A DNA stretch of 64,000 nucleotides from Acinetobacter sp. Marseille-Q1618 (lineage in GTDB: Bacteria > Pseudomonadota > Gammaproteobacteria > Pseudomonadales > Moraxellaceae): the NCBI RefSeq assembly GCF_902809855.1, contig NZ_CADDWJ010000001.1, positions 744,001 through 808,000 on the forward strand. The letters run 5' to 3'. The position numbers and the translations under genes were made by a program. This document shows, piece by piece, positions 28,251 through 37,279 of this stretch. The notes beneath the pieces are model-generated. The model was not told where the DNA came from. It saw only the letters and a list, made by a program, of their open reading frames with translations, and ran no database searches. Every line of letters starts with the position of its first letter. Within the stretch, counting starts at the first letter, position 1.

Positions 28251-29183
28251 CTATGCATTTAATTTAAACACATCACTTTGTTGAATTAAATTTGATTTAT
28301 TTAAACCAAAGGTTTTATAGCGTAAAAGTACCATTTCAGCCCAATTGCGATGTGTTGCAGGTTCTAACATTGAGCCTTGACTTTTAAATACGCTCTTGGC
28401 ATCAATCGCTAATACTTGTTGTGCTTCTTGAAATTCTTCATTAGACACTTGAAATGCCTGATGAATAAAATCAATTTGTGTTGGGTGAATGGCAGTTTTG
28501 GTATAAATACCATTATTCATGTCTTGTATGAGTTCACTCGATAAAATCTGTGTATTTTCGATATGTTCACACACTGGAGAGCTGAGTTGAAAACCTGCAG
28601 GAATGTATAAACCTGCCAGTTGTGAGATCAGCATACCCACAGGGGTTTGATAAATAGTCGTATTTTTCGGACGGCGCAGATGTAAACATGACAATAAATC
28701 ATTACCACCGATTCTTAAACATAATGTTTTATGAAAATCATATTTTAGTGCTTGTTGTAACTCAACATTGTGACCCATATCAAAAATTTCTTTGGTTTCA
28801 AAGGTTGGCATTAAATTGATATGAGAAGGCAAAACCTCCATCCATTGCATTAAATTATGCAAGGTAAATTTCGGTAAAATCATACCGCTAATGGTATGGT
28901 GTAAATCCCAGTCTACAATATATTTTGCCATTTCGATATGGCGTGGACGGATAAACAGTGCAGGTGCTTTCAGGTTTGGATGTTCTGCGCGTTTTTGCAA
29001 GAGTGCTTTTAAATTCACCATTGCTGTTTGTACATCTTTTTCTAAAACAGCATCTTCCAAACATACAGCAATAGACTTTAGATTGGTAAATTTATTACCT
29101 TCCGTCACGTCCCATAAATTTTCATGCGTGGCAGGAATATACATGGTCGCACCAAGTTCAATGGCGTGTTGTAATTGCTTCAT
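28251..29183 (-). CDS. CitE/HpcH-HpaI-like lyase of the Ter biosynthetic module
   Basis: A 310-residue TIM-barrel protein of the HpcH/HpaI aldolase-citrate lyase superfamily. CLEDAVLEKD holds the acidic pair near the N-terminus, and RIGGNDLLSCLHLRRPKN the metal-site region; KTAIHPTQIDFIHQAF is the usual C-terminal signature. Citrate lyase itself is unlikely because no citD or citF is present. It is the last gene of the five-gene unit, four bases after the PRTase-PELOTA stop. The ATG at 29183 follows TTGGAAA. It is predicted to make or break a C-C bond in the pathway's metabolite. Confidence 0.85.
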   Translation of the reverse strand: MKQLQHAIELGATMYIPATHENLWDVTEGNKFTNLKSIAVCLEDAVLEKDVQTAMVNLKALLQKRAEHPNLKAPALFIRPRHIEMAKYIVDWDLHHTISGMILPKFTLHNLMQWMEVLPSHINLMPTFETKEIFDMGHNVELQQALKYDFHKTLCLRIGGNDLLSCLHLRRPKNTTIYQTPVGMLISQLAGLYIPAGFQLSSPVCEHIENTQILSSELIQDMNNGIYTKTAIHPTQIDFIHQAFQVSNEEFQEAQQVLAIDAKSVFKSQGSMLEPATHRNWAEMVLLRYKTFGLNKSNLIQQSDVFKLNA

Positions 29184-29187
29184 TGTA

Positions 29188-30342
29188 TTATTTTCCAATT
29201 TTTTTAATTAAAGTCACTGCATGATATGGGCCTAATTTTGAACCTAAAATGTCGACTGGGACATGCTGTTGTTGCGCAAAATGTAACAGTAACTGAACGT
29301 GAGGATTATGTTCATCTCGAATTAAAATACGTTCAGGCACACGTCTAAGTACGGCACGGGTCGCTTCTGCAATACTCGGTTTAATATGGTTAATGTTATC
29401 GATGTGATATTGTGTAGCAATCCAGTCAACCGTAGCTAAACACTGTTTTTGCTGGGCTAAACGAATGTGGTTATTCCATTCAATCTTTTCTTGCGTTGGC
29501 TGTTGCTCAATAATATTTAAAATATCTTGGATGAATTGTATAGATAAATCGTGTTGCTCAAGATGTGTATAAATCACACAATCATGCCAGTTTTCAGGGT
29601 TATAACAAGCGGATTCTGCTTCTGTTTGGTCAATATCTGCACGTAAAATACTGCGTGAAGTTAAACCTGAAATGACTGAACCTAAGATGCCAAAAGGGAT
29701 GAGCCAATCTTCACAACTGGCACTGAGCCAAGAATAACCGCCTAAATCAGACAAGGTGACAAGGCGAGGAATCTCCCAACCCGCATCAAATAGTTGAGGA
29801 TAGTTTTGTAGGTTTTTGGTGAGTTCACGGCAAATCGCACCTTTGCCTGTCCAACCATCGACAAAAACAATATTTTCAGCACCATGTTGTTGAATGATGG
29901 CATTCAGCGCAGCAAAATCAATGCCGCGATCACGAATGATGCTAATCCCATAATGAAAACAAGCTTGATGTTTGCTAATACAATGTTTAAGTAAAACGCC
30001 TAAAGGGACACCTGCACGCACCAAACTTACCAAAATAATAGGCTGATTTGGAAAGCGAGTCATTAAAGCTTGACTGAGTTGTTGAACTTCTCGTGCTAAG
30101 CGTTCCGCACCGTGTTTGAAAGCATGTTGAAAATGTTTTAAATGTTCAGATGACGGGGCTTTTTCCTCACTGATCATTTCTGAATAGTGTTTTTTGCCTG
30201 ATTGAATCAGGCGTTCTTTTTCTGCTACAGGCGTGGGTTTAAGCTTGGTGATATTAAGCAAAAATGTAATATCTTGTGGACGATAAGAGCCATGAAAACC
30301 AAGATTTGCCAATCTTTGATTAATATCATTTAAATTAGACAT
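29188..30342 (-). CDS. Phosphoribosyltransferase with C-terminal PELOTA-like domain (StiP family)
   Basis: A 384-residue protein. The N-terminal two thirds is a type-I-like phosphoribosyltransferase: LVSLVRAGVPLGVLLKH, then ISIIRDRGID, then the PRPP-type loop IVFVDGWTGKGAICREL. A C-terminal PELOTA-like RNA-binding segment follows (VLRRVPERILIRDEHN to LGPYHAVTLIKKIG). Databases sometimes call this family a cysteine protease (StiP), but the motifs are those of a PRTase. It overlaps the HAD gene by eight bases. It is predicted to transfer or remove a ribosyl-phosphate group. Confidence 0.85.
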   Translation of the reverse strand: MSNLNDINQRLANLGFHGSYRPQDITFLLNITKLKPTPVAEKERLIQSGKKHYSEMISEEKAPSSEHLKHFQHAFKHGAERLAREVQQLSQALMTRFPNQPIILVSLVRAGVPLGVLLKHCISKHQACFHYGISIIRDRGIDFAALNAIIQQHGAENIVFVDGWTGKGAICRELTKNLQNYPQLFDAGWEIPRLVTLSDLGGYSWLSASCEDWLIPFGILGSVISGLTSRSILRADIDQTEAESACYNPENWHDCVIYTHLEQHDLSIQFIQDILNIIEQQPTQEKIEWNNHIRLAQQKQCLATVDWIATQYHIDNINHIKPSIAEATRAVLRRVPERILIRDEHNPHVQLLLHFAQQQHVPVDILGSKLGPYHAVTLIKKIGK

Positions 30343-31117
30343 GCCCTAAGAATCCTTTCTGTCGATGATCACTGCTTAAGTTGTGTGCTAAAAACTGGTC
30401 AAGTTGACTGTTTTTTGGCATACCGAACCAATCACAGCAGCCCAAAAAACCTGCATCAGACAGGCTATCGCCCCAACCCAAAATGACACGTTCGCCTTGA
30501 GGGTCATATTTTTCAATAAAAAACTCAACCGCTTTTTGTTTAGAAACAAACTTTGGAATAACTGCTAAATTATTGCCATTAATATGGATATAGCAATGTT
30601 CTAACACATCTTTCGGTAAATGTTGTACCAATTGGTCTAAAAAAAGCCCATCTTCTGGTTGGTTTTGTTTGGCAACAGTATAAATTTTGAGATCATTTTC
30701 CTCGACTGTCCACGTGCGAATCGAGCCTAAGTCATGGGCTGTTTTTAGTAAAATATCAGGTAATTCTTGTAATAAGTCATTTAAGTCAGCAACTGCTTGT
30801 TGTTGAATGTGAAACCAATCCATATCAATATTTTGTTGTGCATCAATAATGGTACCGCCATGTGAACAGACTGCGCCATATTGAAAAGGTAAATGCACAC
30901 GTTGCAAGGCTTCAACTGAACGTGCAGTCACAGGCACAACTTCAGCAGAGTCTAATAACCAGTTTACAAAAACTTGCTGTTTGGGCTTCATATAAGACAA
31001 AGGTTGCCCAGACTTATCTGTAGTTGCAATCTTATGCAAATCAGTTGGTGTGGATTTGCGATTGGTTTGGAATAACGTGTCGTCTAGATCAACAAATACC
31101 AAAGGCTTATGCTTCAT
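30335..31117 (-). CDS. HAD-superfamily phosphatase of the Ter module
   Basis: A 260-residue HAD hydrolase. Motif I is FVDLDDTLF (two Asp), motif II VPVTARS, and motif IV GWGDSLSDAGFLG. An inserted cap (about residues 85-195) gives the Cof-type architecture and so points to a small phosphorylated substrate. It overlaps the genes on both sides by 8-11 bases. It probably dephosphorylates the nucleotide-like product of the neighbouring PRTases. Confidence 0.85.
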   Translation of the reverse strand: MKHKPLVFVDLDDTLFQTNRKSTPTDLHKIATTDKSGQPLSYMKPKQQVFVNWLLDSAEVVPVTARSVEALQRVHLPFQYGAVCSHGGTIIDAQQNIDMDWFHIQQQAVADLNDLLQELPDILLKTAHDLGSIRTWTVEENDLKIYTVAKQNQPEDGLFLDQLVQHLPKDVLEHCYIHINGNNLAVIPKFVSKQKAVEFFIEKYDPQGERVILGWGDSLSDAGFLGCCDWFGMPKNSQLDQFLAHNLSSDHRQKGFLGHV

Positions 31118-32228
31118 AATGAATCACTTCTAAATTTTCAATTTGCTCAAAAAGTGTAGGGTCTACACTGTGCTGTTCTGTTTCGATGACCAATAACACA
31201 CGGTCAAACTGTTGATGTCGGACGTTATAGGCATAATTGTTAATATTCAGCCCATAATTATCAGTAAATGCACAAATACTTTGAATTGCATGTCCTTGCA
31301 TGATCGGTGAACGGGTAGTGGAGCTGTAATAGACTTCTGCACCTTGTTGTTCTAATTGTTCTGCAATTAGAAAAGGAATCCAACTGAACTCACCTGAACC
31401 TAAAACTAAAATTTTTTCATTTGGCTTTTTAACCTGAACATTAGCCCAAGCTTGGCAGTCTAGGTAACTCGGCTCACGCCCCCAATCATGTGGTGCAATA
31501 ATGCGCTGTGCTTCTTGGTTGGTTTTATTAACATCAGGCATATTGATTTCAATTTGATTTTGATTGGCTTGCCAATGCCACGAACCATGCAGCAGCGAAA
31601 CAACTTCAATGGGAATACCCACATCAAGATCATTTAAATGTTCTTCTGCCCAATTAACCAATGTCACTAAAATAATACGCTCAACCTGTTCAAGCCCTGA
31701 TTTTTTTAGGCTCATGATCAGGTTTTTAAAAGTTTTTCCTGTAGAAATTTCATCATCCACCAAAATCAAAGTTTTAGATTGAATTAAATGTTGATGTTTT
31801 TTTGCATCATGACTGCTCAAAATAAACTGATCTTGGGCGTGACTATGTTCTTCTAAAAATAAACCTAAAGTAGGCAAAGCATCGACAGGATGACGTGTCG
31901 TTGTCACAAAAAGCGCATTTTCAGCAAAATCTTTTTTTAGTTCACGGTACACGCCTGCACCTAAACCTACAGCCGTTTCCGCCATACCAATCACAGTAAT
32001 TGGATAAGGTAAATCTTTGGGAACTAAGGCACATAAGTCTACATAACTGCGTTGCATGGTAGAGGGTGCTACAGGAATATGTTTACCTAAGACTTTGGAA
32101 ACAAATAAAAAAGCACGTTTTGGGTTAATTCTTTCTGCAAAACCTAATAATTGATCTAAATCCCAATGCGGGTGATGTTGACGAACCGAAACACGAATAC
32201 AACCACGACTTAATTCAATTTCTTTCAT
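31107..32228 (-). CDS. Phosphoribosyltransferase fused to a TRSP domain
   Basis: A 373-residue two-domain protein. The N-terminal part (about 1-215) is a PRTase with PRPP loop LILVDDEISTGKTFKNL and an upstream IGMAETAVGLGAGVY substrate loop. The C-terminal part (about 265-373) carries the eponymous STTRSPI motif of the TRSP domain after LGSGEFSWIPFLIAEQL. This fusion is known only from Ter-associated gene clusters. Ten bases follow the ATP-grasp stop. It is predicted to build the ribosyl part of the module's metabolite. Confidence 0.87.
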   Translation of the reverse strand: MKEIELSRGCIRVSVRQHHPHWDLDQLLGFAERINPKRAFLFVSKVLGKHIPVAPSTMQRSYVDLCALVPKDLPYPITVIGMAETAVGLGAGVYRELKKDFAENALFVTTTRHPVDALPTLGLFLEEHSHAQDQFILSSHDAKKHQHLIQSKTLILVDDEISTGKTFKNLIMSLKKSGLEQVERIILVTLVNWAEEHLNDLDVGIPIEVVSLLHGSWHWQANQNQIEINMPDVNKTNQEAQRIIAPHDWGREPSYLDCQAWANVQVKKPNEKILVLGSGEFSWIPFLIAEQLEQQGAEVYYSSTTRSPIMQGHAIQSICAFTDNYGLNINNYAYNVRHQQFDRVLLVIETEQHSVDPTLFEQIENLEVIHYEA

Positions 32229-32237
32229 TGATAAATC

Positions 32238-33245
32238 TTAATCCATTTTAAAACTTTGTACTAAAGGCAATACTTTGACAGGTGAAATAGCTTTTTCACA
32301 CGCTATATTGATGTTTAATTTTTTGGCGAAAAGTGCTGCGACCAAGTTCACCCCAGTATGTAAGGTGTATGCAAATCCACCTGCTGGACGCGCATTAATT
32401 TCTAAAATATGCCATTGCTGTTGTTGGTCTTTTTTAAATTGAATATTAATCAAACCGTCACAGTTGAAATGCTGAACCAGTTGTGTGCAAATTTCATGAC
32501 AAGGATGTTGTAAAAAGCACTCTTGATGAAATTGATACTTAATACGTGTCACCTGTGCCAAAATTTTGCCTTGATCGCAAGCAATGTCAACTGAACATTC
32601 TTCACCATCCAAATAAGGCATGATCAAATAATCAATGGGTTGACTAAGCTGCGCATAGGCTTCTATAAATTGTTGCGTATTAGCGATAAATGGTGATTTA
32701 AAATGTTGAAAATAATTAATATCATCTTTTAAGCGTACAAAACCAGCCCCATACACGCCATGCACAGGTTTGGCACAGATTTCACCAAACTGTTGTTTAG
32801 CTTGTGAAATCGCTGTGTTTAATGTGTCGATACAATTCGCTTTGATTGCGGGAATATAAGGCAAATCTAAAGTTCTGCATTTTTCAGTAAATACAAATTT
32901 ATCATCTATGCTTTCAAGCTCGTTGAGTGACATCGCACCCGTAATCAGTTGAATATTGTGTTTTTCAAATTGTTGTCTATGCAGCTCAATATATTGCGCT
33001 CTTTTTCCACAAAACAGTACATCAACTTTATGTTGAATACACTGTTGTAATAACCAATCGGCAGCATCCGCAATATTGGGTTGCTGAATAAAAACATCGG
33101 CAATATTTTGTAACTCTGGACGAAGTAAACTATGTGAGCAAATGATTTTCAAATGAGGCGCAAGTGAAGAATCTTTTAAGGCTTGAATAATATCCTTTTG
33201 ACAAGAAAAGCTTTCAGCGATCCAAACTATATAATGATCTCTCAC
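32238..33245 (-). CDS. ATP-grasp ligase of the Ter module
   Basis: A 335-residue ATP-grasp enzyme. The N-terminal pre-ATP domain is followed by the nucleotide-binding CAKPVHGVYGAGF, the MPYLDGEECSVDIAC segment and the metal-binding LEINARPAGGFAYT. ATP-grasp enzymes join a carboxylate, through an acyl phosphate, to an amine or thiol. It is the promoter-proximal gene of the five-gene unit, divergent from terA. The substrate is unknown. Confidence 0.88.
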   Translation of the reverse strand: MRDHYIVWIAESFSCQKDIIQALKDSSLAPHLKIICSHSLLRPELQNIADVFIQQPNIADAADWLLQQCIQHKVDVLFCGKRAQYIELHRQQFEKHNIQLITGAMSLNELESIDDKFVFTEKCRTLDLPYIPAIKANCIDTLNTAISQAKQQFGEICAKPVHGVYGAGFVRLKDDINYFQHFKSPFIANTQQFIEAYAQLSQPIDYLIMPYLDGEECSVDIACDQGKILAQVTRIKYQFHQECFLQHPCHEICTQLVQHFNCDGLINIQFKKDQQQQWHILEINARPAGGFAYTLHTGVNLVAALFAKKLNINIACEKAISPVKVLPLVQSFKMD

Positions 33246-33603
33246 AATAAATTTTATTCTCAGTTCAGTTGAATTTTAAAAATTAAATAATAAAACCTTC
33301 ACAATTTTTAAGTATTTCTCAATATAAGAGAAAATAAACAGCTTATAAAAGTCAGGTTGCTATTATTTTAGATAAATGAATAAAAGCGAGCGCAATATAT
33401 AATTAAAATAGAATGACTTGCAATATTTTTTTACAGCGTCTTTGTTTGTATTTTTGTTAAAAAAAAGATTTTTATACTATGGCGTGTCATATTTTTATGT
33501 TAAAACTAAGCGATTCAAATATATTAAACCTACTTAGTTTAAATTTTGATTTCATTCAGAAATTCATTTTTTATAGATTTATAACAACGTCTTTGAGGAT
33601 AAT
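33246..33603. promoter_or_regulatory. Divergent promoter region of the two Ter operons
   Basis: A 358-base AT-rich gap between the ATP-grasp and terA start codons, where both operons must start. A TATACT -10-like hexamer lies at 33473-33478 for the plus strand without a good -35. A perfect 8-bp inverted repeat follows, AAACTAAG (33503-33510) and CTTAGTTT (33533-33540), inside the expected terA leader. A small hairpin TTTCTC/GAGAAA lies at 33315-33333. No known stress-regulator box was recognised. TTTGAGGA precedes terA. Confidence 0.5.
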
Positions 33604-34845
33604 ATGCAATTGATTGCAGGTGGTAATACTGGCTTAAATCAACAAAATGTTGAAATTTTAATAAAAACAAATGTTCCTGCGCATATTGATTTAGATATTA
33701 CAGCCTATCTACTGGCGCAAACTACGCAAAAAGTCCGTGGCGATCAAGATATGATCTTTTATGGGCAGAAACAAACTGCAAATCGCAGTGTGACTTTAAC
33801 TGAGTCTGCAAGTAAAGCCCCCTATGTGACCAAGTTAAGTGTCAATACTGCTTTGATTGATCCTCAAATCAACAAAATCGCAATTTGTGCGACCTTAAGT
33901 GAACCCCATGCAGTCAATGCCTTAGCACCGATTCAGCTTGAGTTGCAGGAAAATGGTCAAGTTGTTGCAACTGCAACCGTTGAAACGCAACAAAAGACTG
34001 AAAAAGCTTTAATTTTAGCGGAAGTGTATAAGCACAATGATAAATGGAAATTCCGTTTTGTAAATCAAGGTTTTAATGGTGGATTAAAGCCATTGGCAGA
34101 AAACTTTGGTGTTGAAATTGCGGCAGACACGACGCAAGCTTCGCCAACGCCAACGCCAACGCCAACGCCAACGCCAACGCCAACGCCAACGCCAACGCCA
34201 ACGCCAACGCCAACGCCAAGCTCAGGTTTAAATTTATCTAAAATTAAACTCGATAAAACCAATTCAAGTATCAACCTCACCAAAAAAGGCTCAGGTTTTG
34301 GCAAAATTTCGGTGAATTTAAATTGGAACCAAGGGCAAGCGGCTCAGTCAGGTTCATTCTTTAAAAAATTGGTCGGTGGCAATAAAACAGTCGACTTAGA
34401 TCTGGGTGCAATGATTCAGTTTAAAGGTGGTCAGATTGCATTGGTACAACCTTTGGGCAATCAATTTGGACATTATGATCGTCCGCCGTTTATCCATTTA
34501 GATGGCGATGACCGTACAGGTGCGAGAAGTACAGGTGAAAATTTACATATTAATGGTGATCGTTGGGATGAAATTGAACGTATTGTGATTTATACCTATA
34601 TTTATTCTGGTGCAGCACAATGGGCAGCAACGGATGGTGTAGTAACGATTCGTATTCCAAATCAACCTGAAATCGAAGTACGTTTAACCGATGGTAATCA
34701 CTTGACTACCTGTGCCATTGTCGAACTTAAAAATGTTGGTGGCAGCATTCAAGCCAACCGTGAAGTTCGTTATTTCCAAGATCAACAATATTTAGATCAA
34801 CATTACCGTTTTGGATTCCGCTGGACACAGGGTTCTAAAGACTAA
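33604..34845 (+). CDS. terA: Tellurium-resistance protein TerA-like, two TerD-type domains with a Pro-Thr linker
   Basis: A 413-residue TerA homologue. The N-terminal TerD-type domain (about 1-178: [12 protein letters not shown], then [24 protein letters not shown]) is joined by a linker of 12 Pro-Thr dipeptides (about residues 181-204) to the TerA C-terminal domain (about 210-413: [40 protein letters not shown]). The calcium loop GDNRTGxGDGDDE of TerD is absent in the first domain and degenerate in the second. It is the first gene of the structural Ter operon. The linker is encoded by a hexamer tandem repeat. Confidence 0.93.
   Translation: MQLIAGGNTGLNQQNVEILIKTNVPAHIDLDITAYLLAQTTQKVRGDQDMIFYGQKQTANRSVTLTESASKAPYVTKLSVNTALIDPQINKIAICATLSEPHAVNALAPIQLELQENGQVVATATVETQQKTEKALILAEVYKHNDKWKFRFVNQGFNGGLKPLAENFGVEIAADTTQASPTPTPTPTPTPTPTPTPTPTPTPTPSSGLNLSKIKLDKTNSSINLTKKGSGFGKISVNLNWNQGQAAQSGSFFKKLVGGNKTVDLDLGAMIQFKGGQIALVQPLGNQFGHYDRPPFIHLDGDDRTGARSTGENLHINGDRWDEIERIVIYTYIYSGAAQWAATDGVVTIRIPNQPEIEVRLTDGNHLTTCAIVELKNVGGSIQANREVRYFQDQQYLDQHYRFGFRWTQGSKD
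34144..34215 (+). repeat. 12-copy tandem hexamer (CCAACG) inside terA
   Basis: Twelve exact CCAACG units, followed by a partial copy, encode alternating Pro-Thr. Because the unit is six bases, any change in copy number keeps the frame and alters only linker length. Confidence 0.97.
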
Positions 34846-34886
34846 TATTTTTTACATTCAATTTCATAGATAGAAGGATATGCGAT

Positions 34887-35462
34887 ATGGCTATTTCTTT
34901 AAATAAAGGTGGAAACTTATCACTAAGTAAAACAGATCCATCATTATCACAAGTACTTGTCGGTTTAGGTTGGGATGCACGTGCAACAGATGGTGCTGAT
35001 TTTGACTTGGACGCATCTGCATTTTTATTAGGTGCAAATGACAAAGTTCGTGGTGAGCATGACTTTATTTTCTATAACCAAACCCGTTCTCCGGAAGGTT
35101 CTGTTGAACATACAGGGGATAACCGTACAGGTGCAGGGGATGGCGATGATGAAGCAGTTAAAATCAATTTAGGTTTAGTTCCTGCGGATATTCAAAAAAT
35201 CGCAATTACTGTCACGATTCATGATGCTGAACAACGTGGTCAAAACTTTGGTCAGGTACAAAATGCGTTTATTCGTGTGGTCAATGATCAAAGTAATGTT
35301 GAAATCGTACGTTTTGATTTAAATGAAGACTATTCAACCGAAACAGCAATGGTGTTTGGCGAGTTATATCGTCATAACGGTGAATGGAAATTCCGTGCAG
35401 TTGGTCAAGGTTATGCGGGTGGCTTGCGTGCAATGTGCCATCAGTATGGCATCAGCATCTAA
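34887..35462 (+). CDS. terD: TerD family calcium-binding stress protein
   Basis: A 191-residue single-domain TerD protein. It starts [16 protein letters not shown], then LVGLGWDAR and [10 protein letters not shown], with the calcium-binding acidic loop [13 protein letters not shown] at residues 77-89 and the terminal [14 protein letters not shown]. TerD of Klebsiella is known to bind calcium through this loop. It is cytoplasmic and thought to assemble at the membrane with TerC-type proteins. AAGGA precedes the ATG; 14 bases separate it from the DUF475 gene. Confidence 0.95.
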   Translation: MAISLNKGGNLSLSKTDPSLSQVLVGLGWDARATDGADFDLDASAFLLGANDKVRGEHDFIFYNQTRSPEGSVEHTGDNRTGAGDGDDEAVKINLGLVPADIQKIAITVTIHDAEQRGQNFGQVQNAFIRVVNDQSNVEIVRFDLNEDYSTETAMVFGELYRHNGEWKFRAVGQGYAGGLRAMCHQYGISI

Positions 35463-35476
35463 GATGAGTGGAATGA

Positions 35477-36586
35477 ATGAAGCATTTTAGATTTTCGATA
35501 ATTTTCACCATTATATGTTTAGCAATCTCAGCATATTGGGGTTTTACGCACGGGCCTGAAGCAGGTCTGATGATGATGCTTAAAGTATTGGCGATCACCA
35601 GTATTTTGGCGATCATGGAAGTGTCATTGTCCTTTGATAATGCCGTGGTCAATGCATCAGTATTGAAGCATTGGGATGCATTTTGGCGTAAGTTATTCTT
35701 AACTGTCGGTATCATCGTTGCTGTTTTTGGTATGCGATTGGTCTTCCCATTGCTCATTGTTGGTGTGACTGCTGATATGAGTATGGTTGAAGTGGCAAAA
35801 TTAGCCCTGAATGATCCTAAAACATATTCAGAAAAACTGATGGATCATCATGCTGAAATTGCGGCTTTTGGTGGTATTTTCTTATTACTTGTGTTCTTAA
35901 ACTTCCTTTTTGATGATGAAAAAGATGAACATTGGTTTCATTGGTTGGAATCAAAACTGGCAGATTTAGGTAATATTCAAGCAATCTCCGTTTTTATTTC
36001 ACTGATCGTACTGTTAGTCATCGCAGGTTTTGTTCCAGATGCACAGCGTCTAGTTGTGGTGATGGCGGGAATCTGGGGTATCGTGGTTTATGTCGGTGTG
36101 CAAGTCATTGGACATTTACTTGAAGGCAGTGGCTCAGATGAGGATGAAGACGAAAATGAGAAATCTCCATCCAATGGCAATGCAACGGTTACAGGTACAG
36201 TGGTGAAAGGTGGTATCGGTGGCTTCTTATATCTAGAAGTTTTAGATGCTTCATTTAGTTTCGACGGTGTAATTGGTGCTTTCGCAATTACCAATGATGT
36301 TGTTGTGATCATGTTAGGTTTGGCGATTGGTGCGATGTTTGTTCGTTCTATGACCATTTACCTCGTTGAAAAAGGTACATTGGATGCCTATGTATATCTA
36401 GAGCATGGTGCACATTATGCAATTGGTGCTCTGGCATTGATTATGTTGGCAAGTGGTACAGGTGTGCATGTACCAGAAGTTGTCACAGGATTAATTGGTG
36501 TGGCGTTCATCGTATGGGCGGTTTTCTCATCAATTTCTTATAGTAAAAAGCAGCAACAACTCGAATCAAATCAAGAAGGAAATTAA
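35477..36586 (+). CDS. DUF475 integral membrane protein (TerC superfamily)
   Basis: A 369-residue membrane protein occupying the position of terC but of the DUF475 (YkoY-like) branch. Diagnostic segments are EVSLSFDNAVVNASVLKHWD near residue 48 and EVLDASFSFDGVIGAFAITN near 253, two inverted-repeat copies with SFDNAV/SFDGVI; acidic residues in them are the likely metal site. It has about nine helices and an acidic cytoplasmic loop (about 215-235). TerC-superfamily proteins are tied to manganese export or metalation of membrane enzymes. It is probably the membrane anchor for the TerD proteins. Confidence 0.88.
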   Translation: MKHFRFSIIFTIICLAISAYWGFTHGPEAGLMMMLKVLAITSILAIMEVSLSFDNAVVNASVLKHWDAFWRKLFLTVGIIVAVFGMRLVFPLLIVGVTADMSMVEVAKLALNDPKTYSEKLMDHHAEIAAFGGIFLLLVFLNFLFDDEKDEHWFHWLESKLADLGNIQAISVFISLIVLLVIAGFVPDAQRLVVVMAGIWGIVVYVGVQVIGHLLEGSGSDEDEDENEKSPSNGNATVTGTVVKGGIGGFLYLEVLDASFSFDGVIGAFAITNDVVVIMLGLAIGAMFVRSMTIYLVEKGTLDAYVYLEHGAHYAIGALALIMLASGTGVHVPEVVTGLIGVAFIVWAVFSSISYSKKQQQLESNQEGN

Positions 36587-36589
36587 AAA

Positions 36590-37168
36590 ATGGCAATTAG
36601 CTTATCTAAAGGCGGTAACATTAACCTCTCTAAAACTGCACCTACCATGAACAAGGTAGATTTAGGTTTAGGTTGGAACCCACGTGTAACTGACGGTAAA
36701 GCATTTGACTTAGATGCTGTGGCATTTTTAACAGATGAAAATGGCAAAGTAACAGGTGACGGTGGTTTTATTTTCTTTAACCAAAAAGTTTCTCCATGCG
36801 GTTCTGTCACGCACCAAGGGGACAACCGTACAGGTGATGGCGACGGTGATGATGAAACCATTTCTGTAGATTTGTCTAAAGTTCCTGCGGATATCGCAAA
36901 AGTTGTATTTGCAGTAACCATCCATGAAGGTCAACAAAATGGTCAAAACTTTGGTCAAGTGGACAAAGCCTATATCCGTGTGATCAACCAAGATGCAAAT
37001 GGCGAAGAGCTTGCACGTTTTGACTTGTCTGAAGATGGTAGTACTGAAGTTGCGATGATTTTTGGTGAATTATATCGTCACAGTGGTGAGTGGAAATTCA
37101 AAGCAGTAGGTCAAGGCTTTAACGGTGGTTTAGGCGCATTGGCTGCAAGCTATGGCGTTGCTGTTTAA
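36590..37168 (+). CDS. terE: TerE-like TerD-family protein
   Basis: A 192-residue TerD-domain protein starting [16 protein letters not shown], three bases after the DUF475 stop. The calcium loop [13 protein letters not shown] is complete (about residues 77-89), and the end reads [22 protein letters not shown], closest to TerE. It may form mixed assemblies with TerD. An unusual stem-loop region follows before the next gene. Confidence 0.92.
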   Translation: MAISLSKGGNINLSKTAPTMNKVDLGLGWNPRVTDGKAFDLDAVAFLTDENGKVTGDGGFIFFNQKVSPCGSVTHQGDNRTGDGDGDDETISVDLSKVPADIAKVVFAVTIHEGQQNGQNFGQVDKAYIRVINQDANGEELARFDLSEDGSTEVAMIFGELYRHSGEWKFKAVGQGFNGGLGALAASYGVAV

Positions 37169-37185
37169 GTTGTAATTTAAACACC

Positions 37186-37267
37186 AGTACTAAAAGAGCA
37201 ATCTTTTAGTACTTGAAAATGATTTTATTCCTTTGGCTATTTTATAGATTATTTTCAAGTACTAAAA
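37186..37267 (+). promoter_or_regulatory. Three-arm alternative RNA structure between terE and terF
   Basis: Arm 1 (37186-37197) is the exact reverse complement of arm 2 (37202-37213) with a GCAA tetraloop. Arm 2 extended (37204-37220) is also the exact 17-bp reverse complement of arm 3 (37251-37267), which ends 12 bases before the terF ATG. Arms 1-2 and 2-3 cannot pair at once. This layout could tune terF expression. Confidence 0.7.
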
Positions 37268-37279
37268 TAGAGAACAATT

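Noticed and set aside
29188..30342. Cysteine protease (StiP) function
   Set aside because: The visible motifs are a PRPP-type loop and PRTase strands, with no protease Cys-His arrangement that I could recognise.
28251..33245. Ordinary purine, pyrimidine or citrate-lyase operon
   Set aside because: No standard pur, pyr or cit partner genes are present, and the TRSP and PELOTA-like fusions are specific to Ter-linked clusters.
34144..34215. Possible CRISPR array
   Set aside because: The repeat is a pure 6-base tandem without spacers and lies inside a coding frame.
34065..34304. Minus-strand 79-residue frame of repeated Val-Gly opposite terA
   Set aside because: It is the mirror of the CCAACG array and has no ribosome-binding site; the terA frame on the other strand is clearly real.
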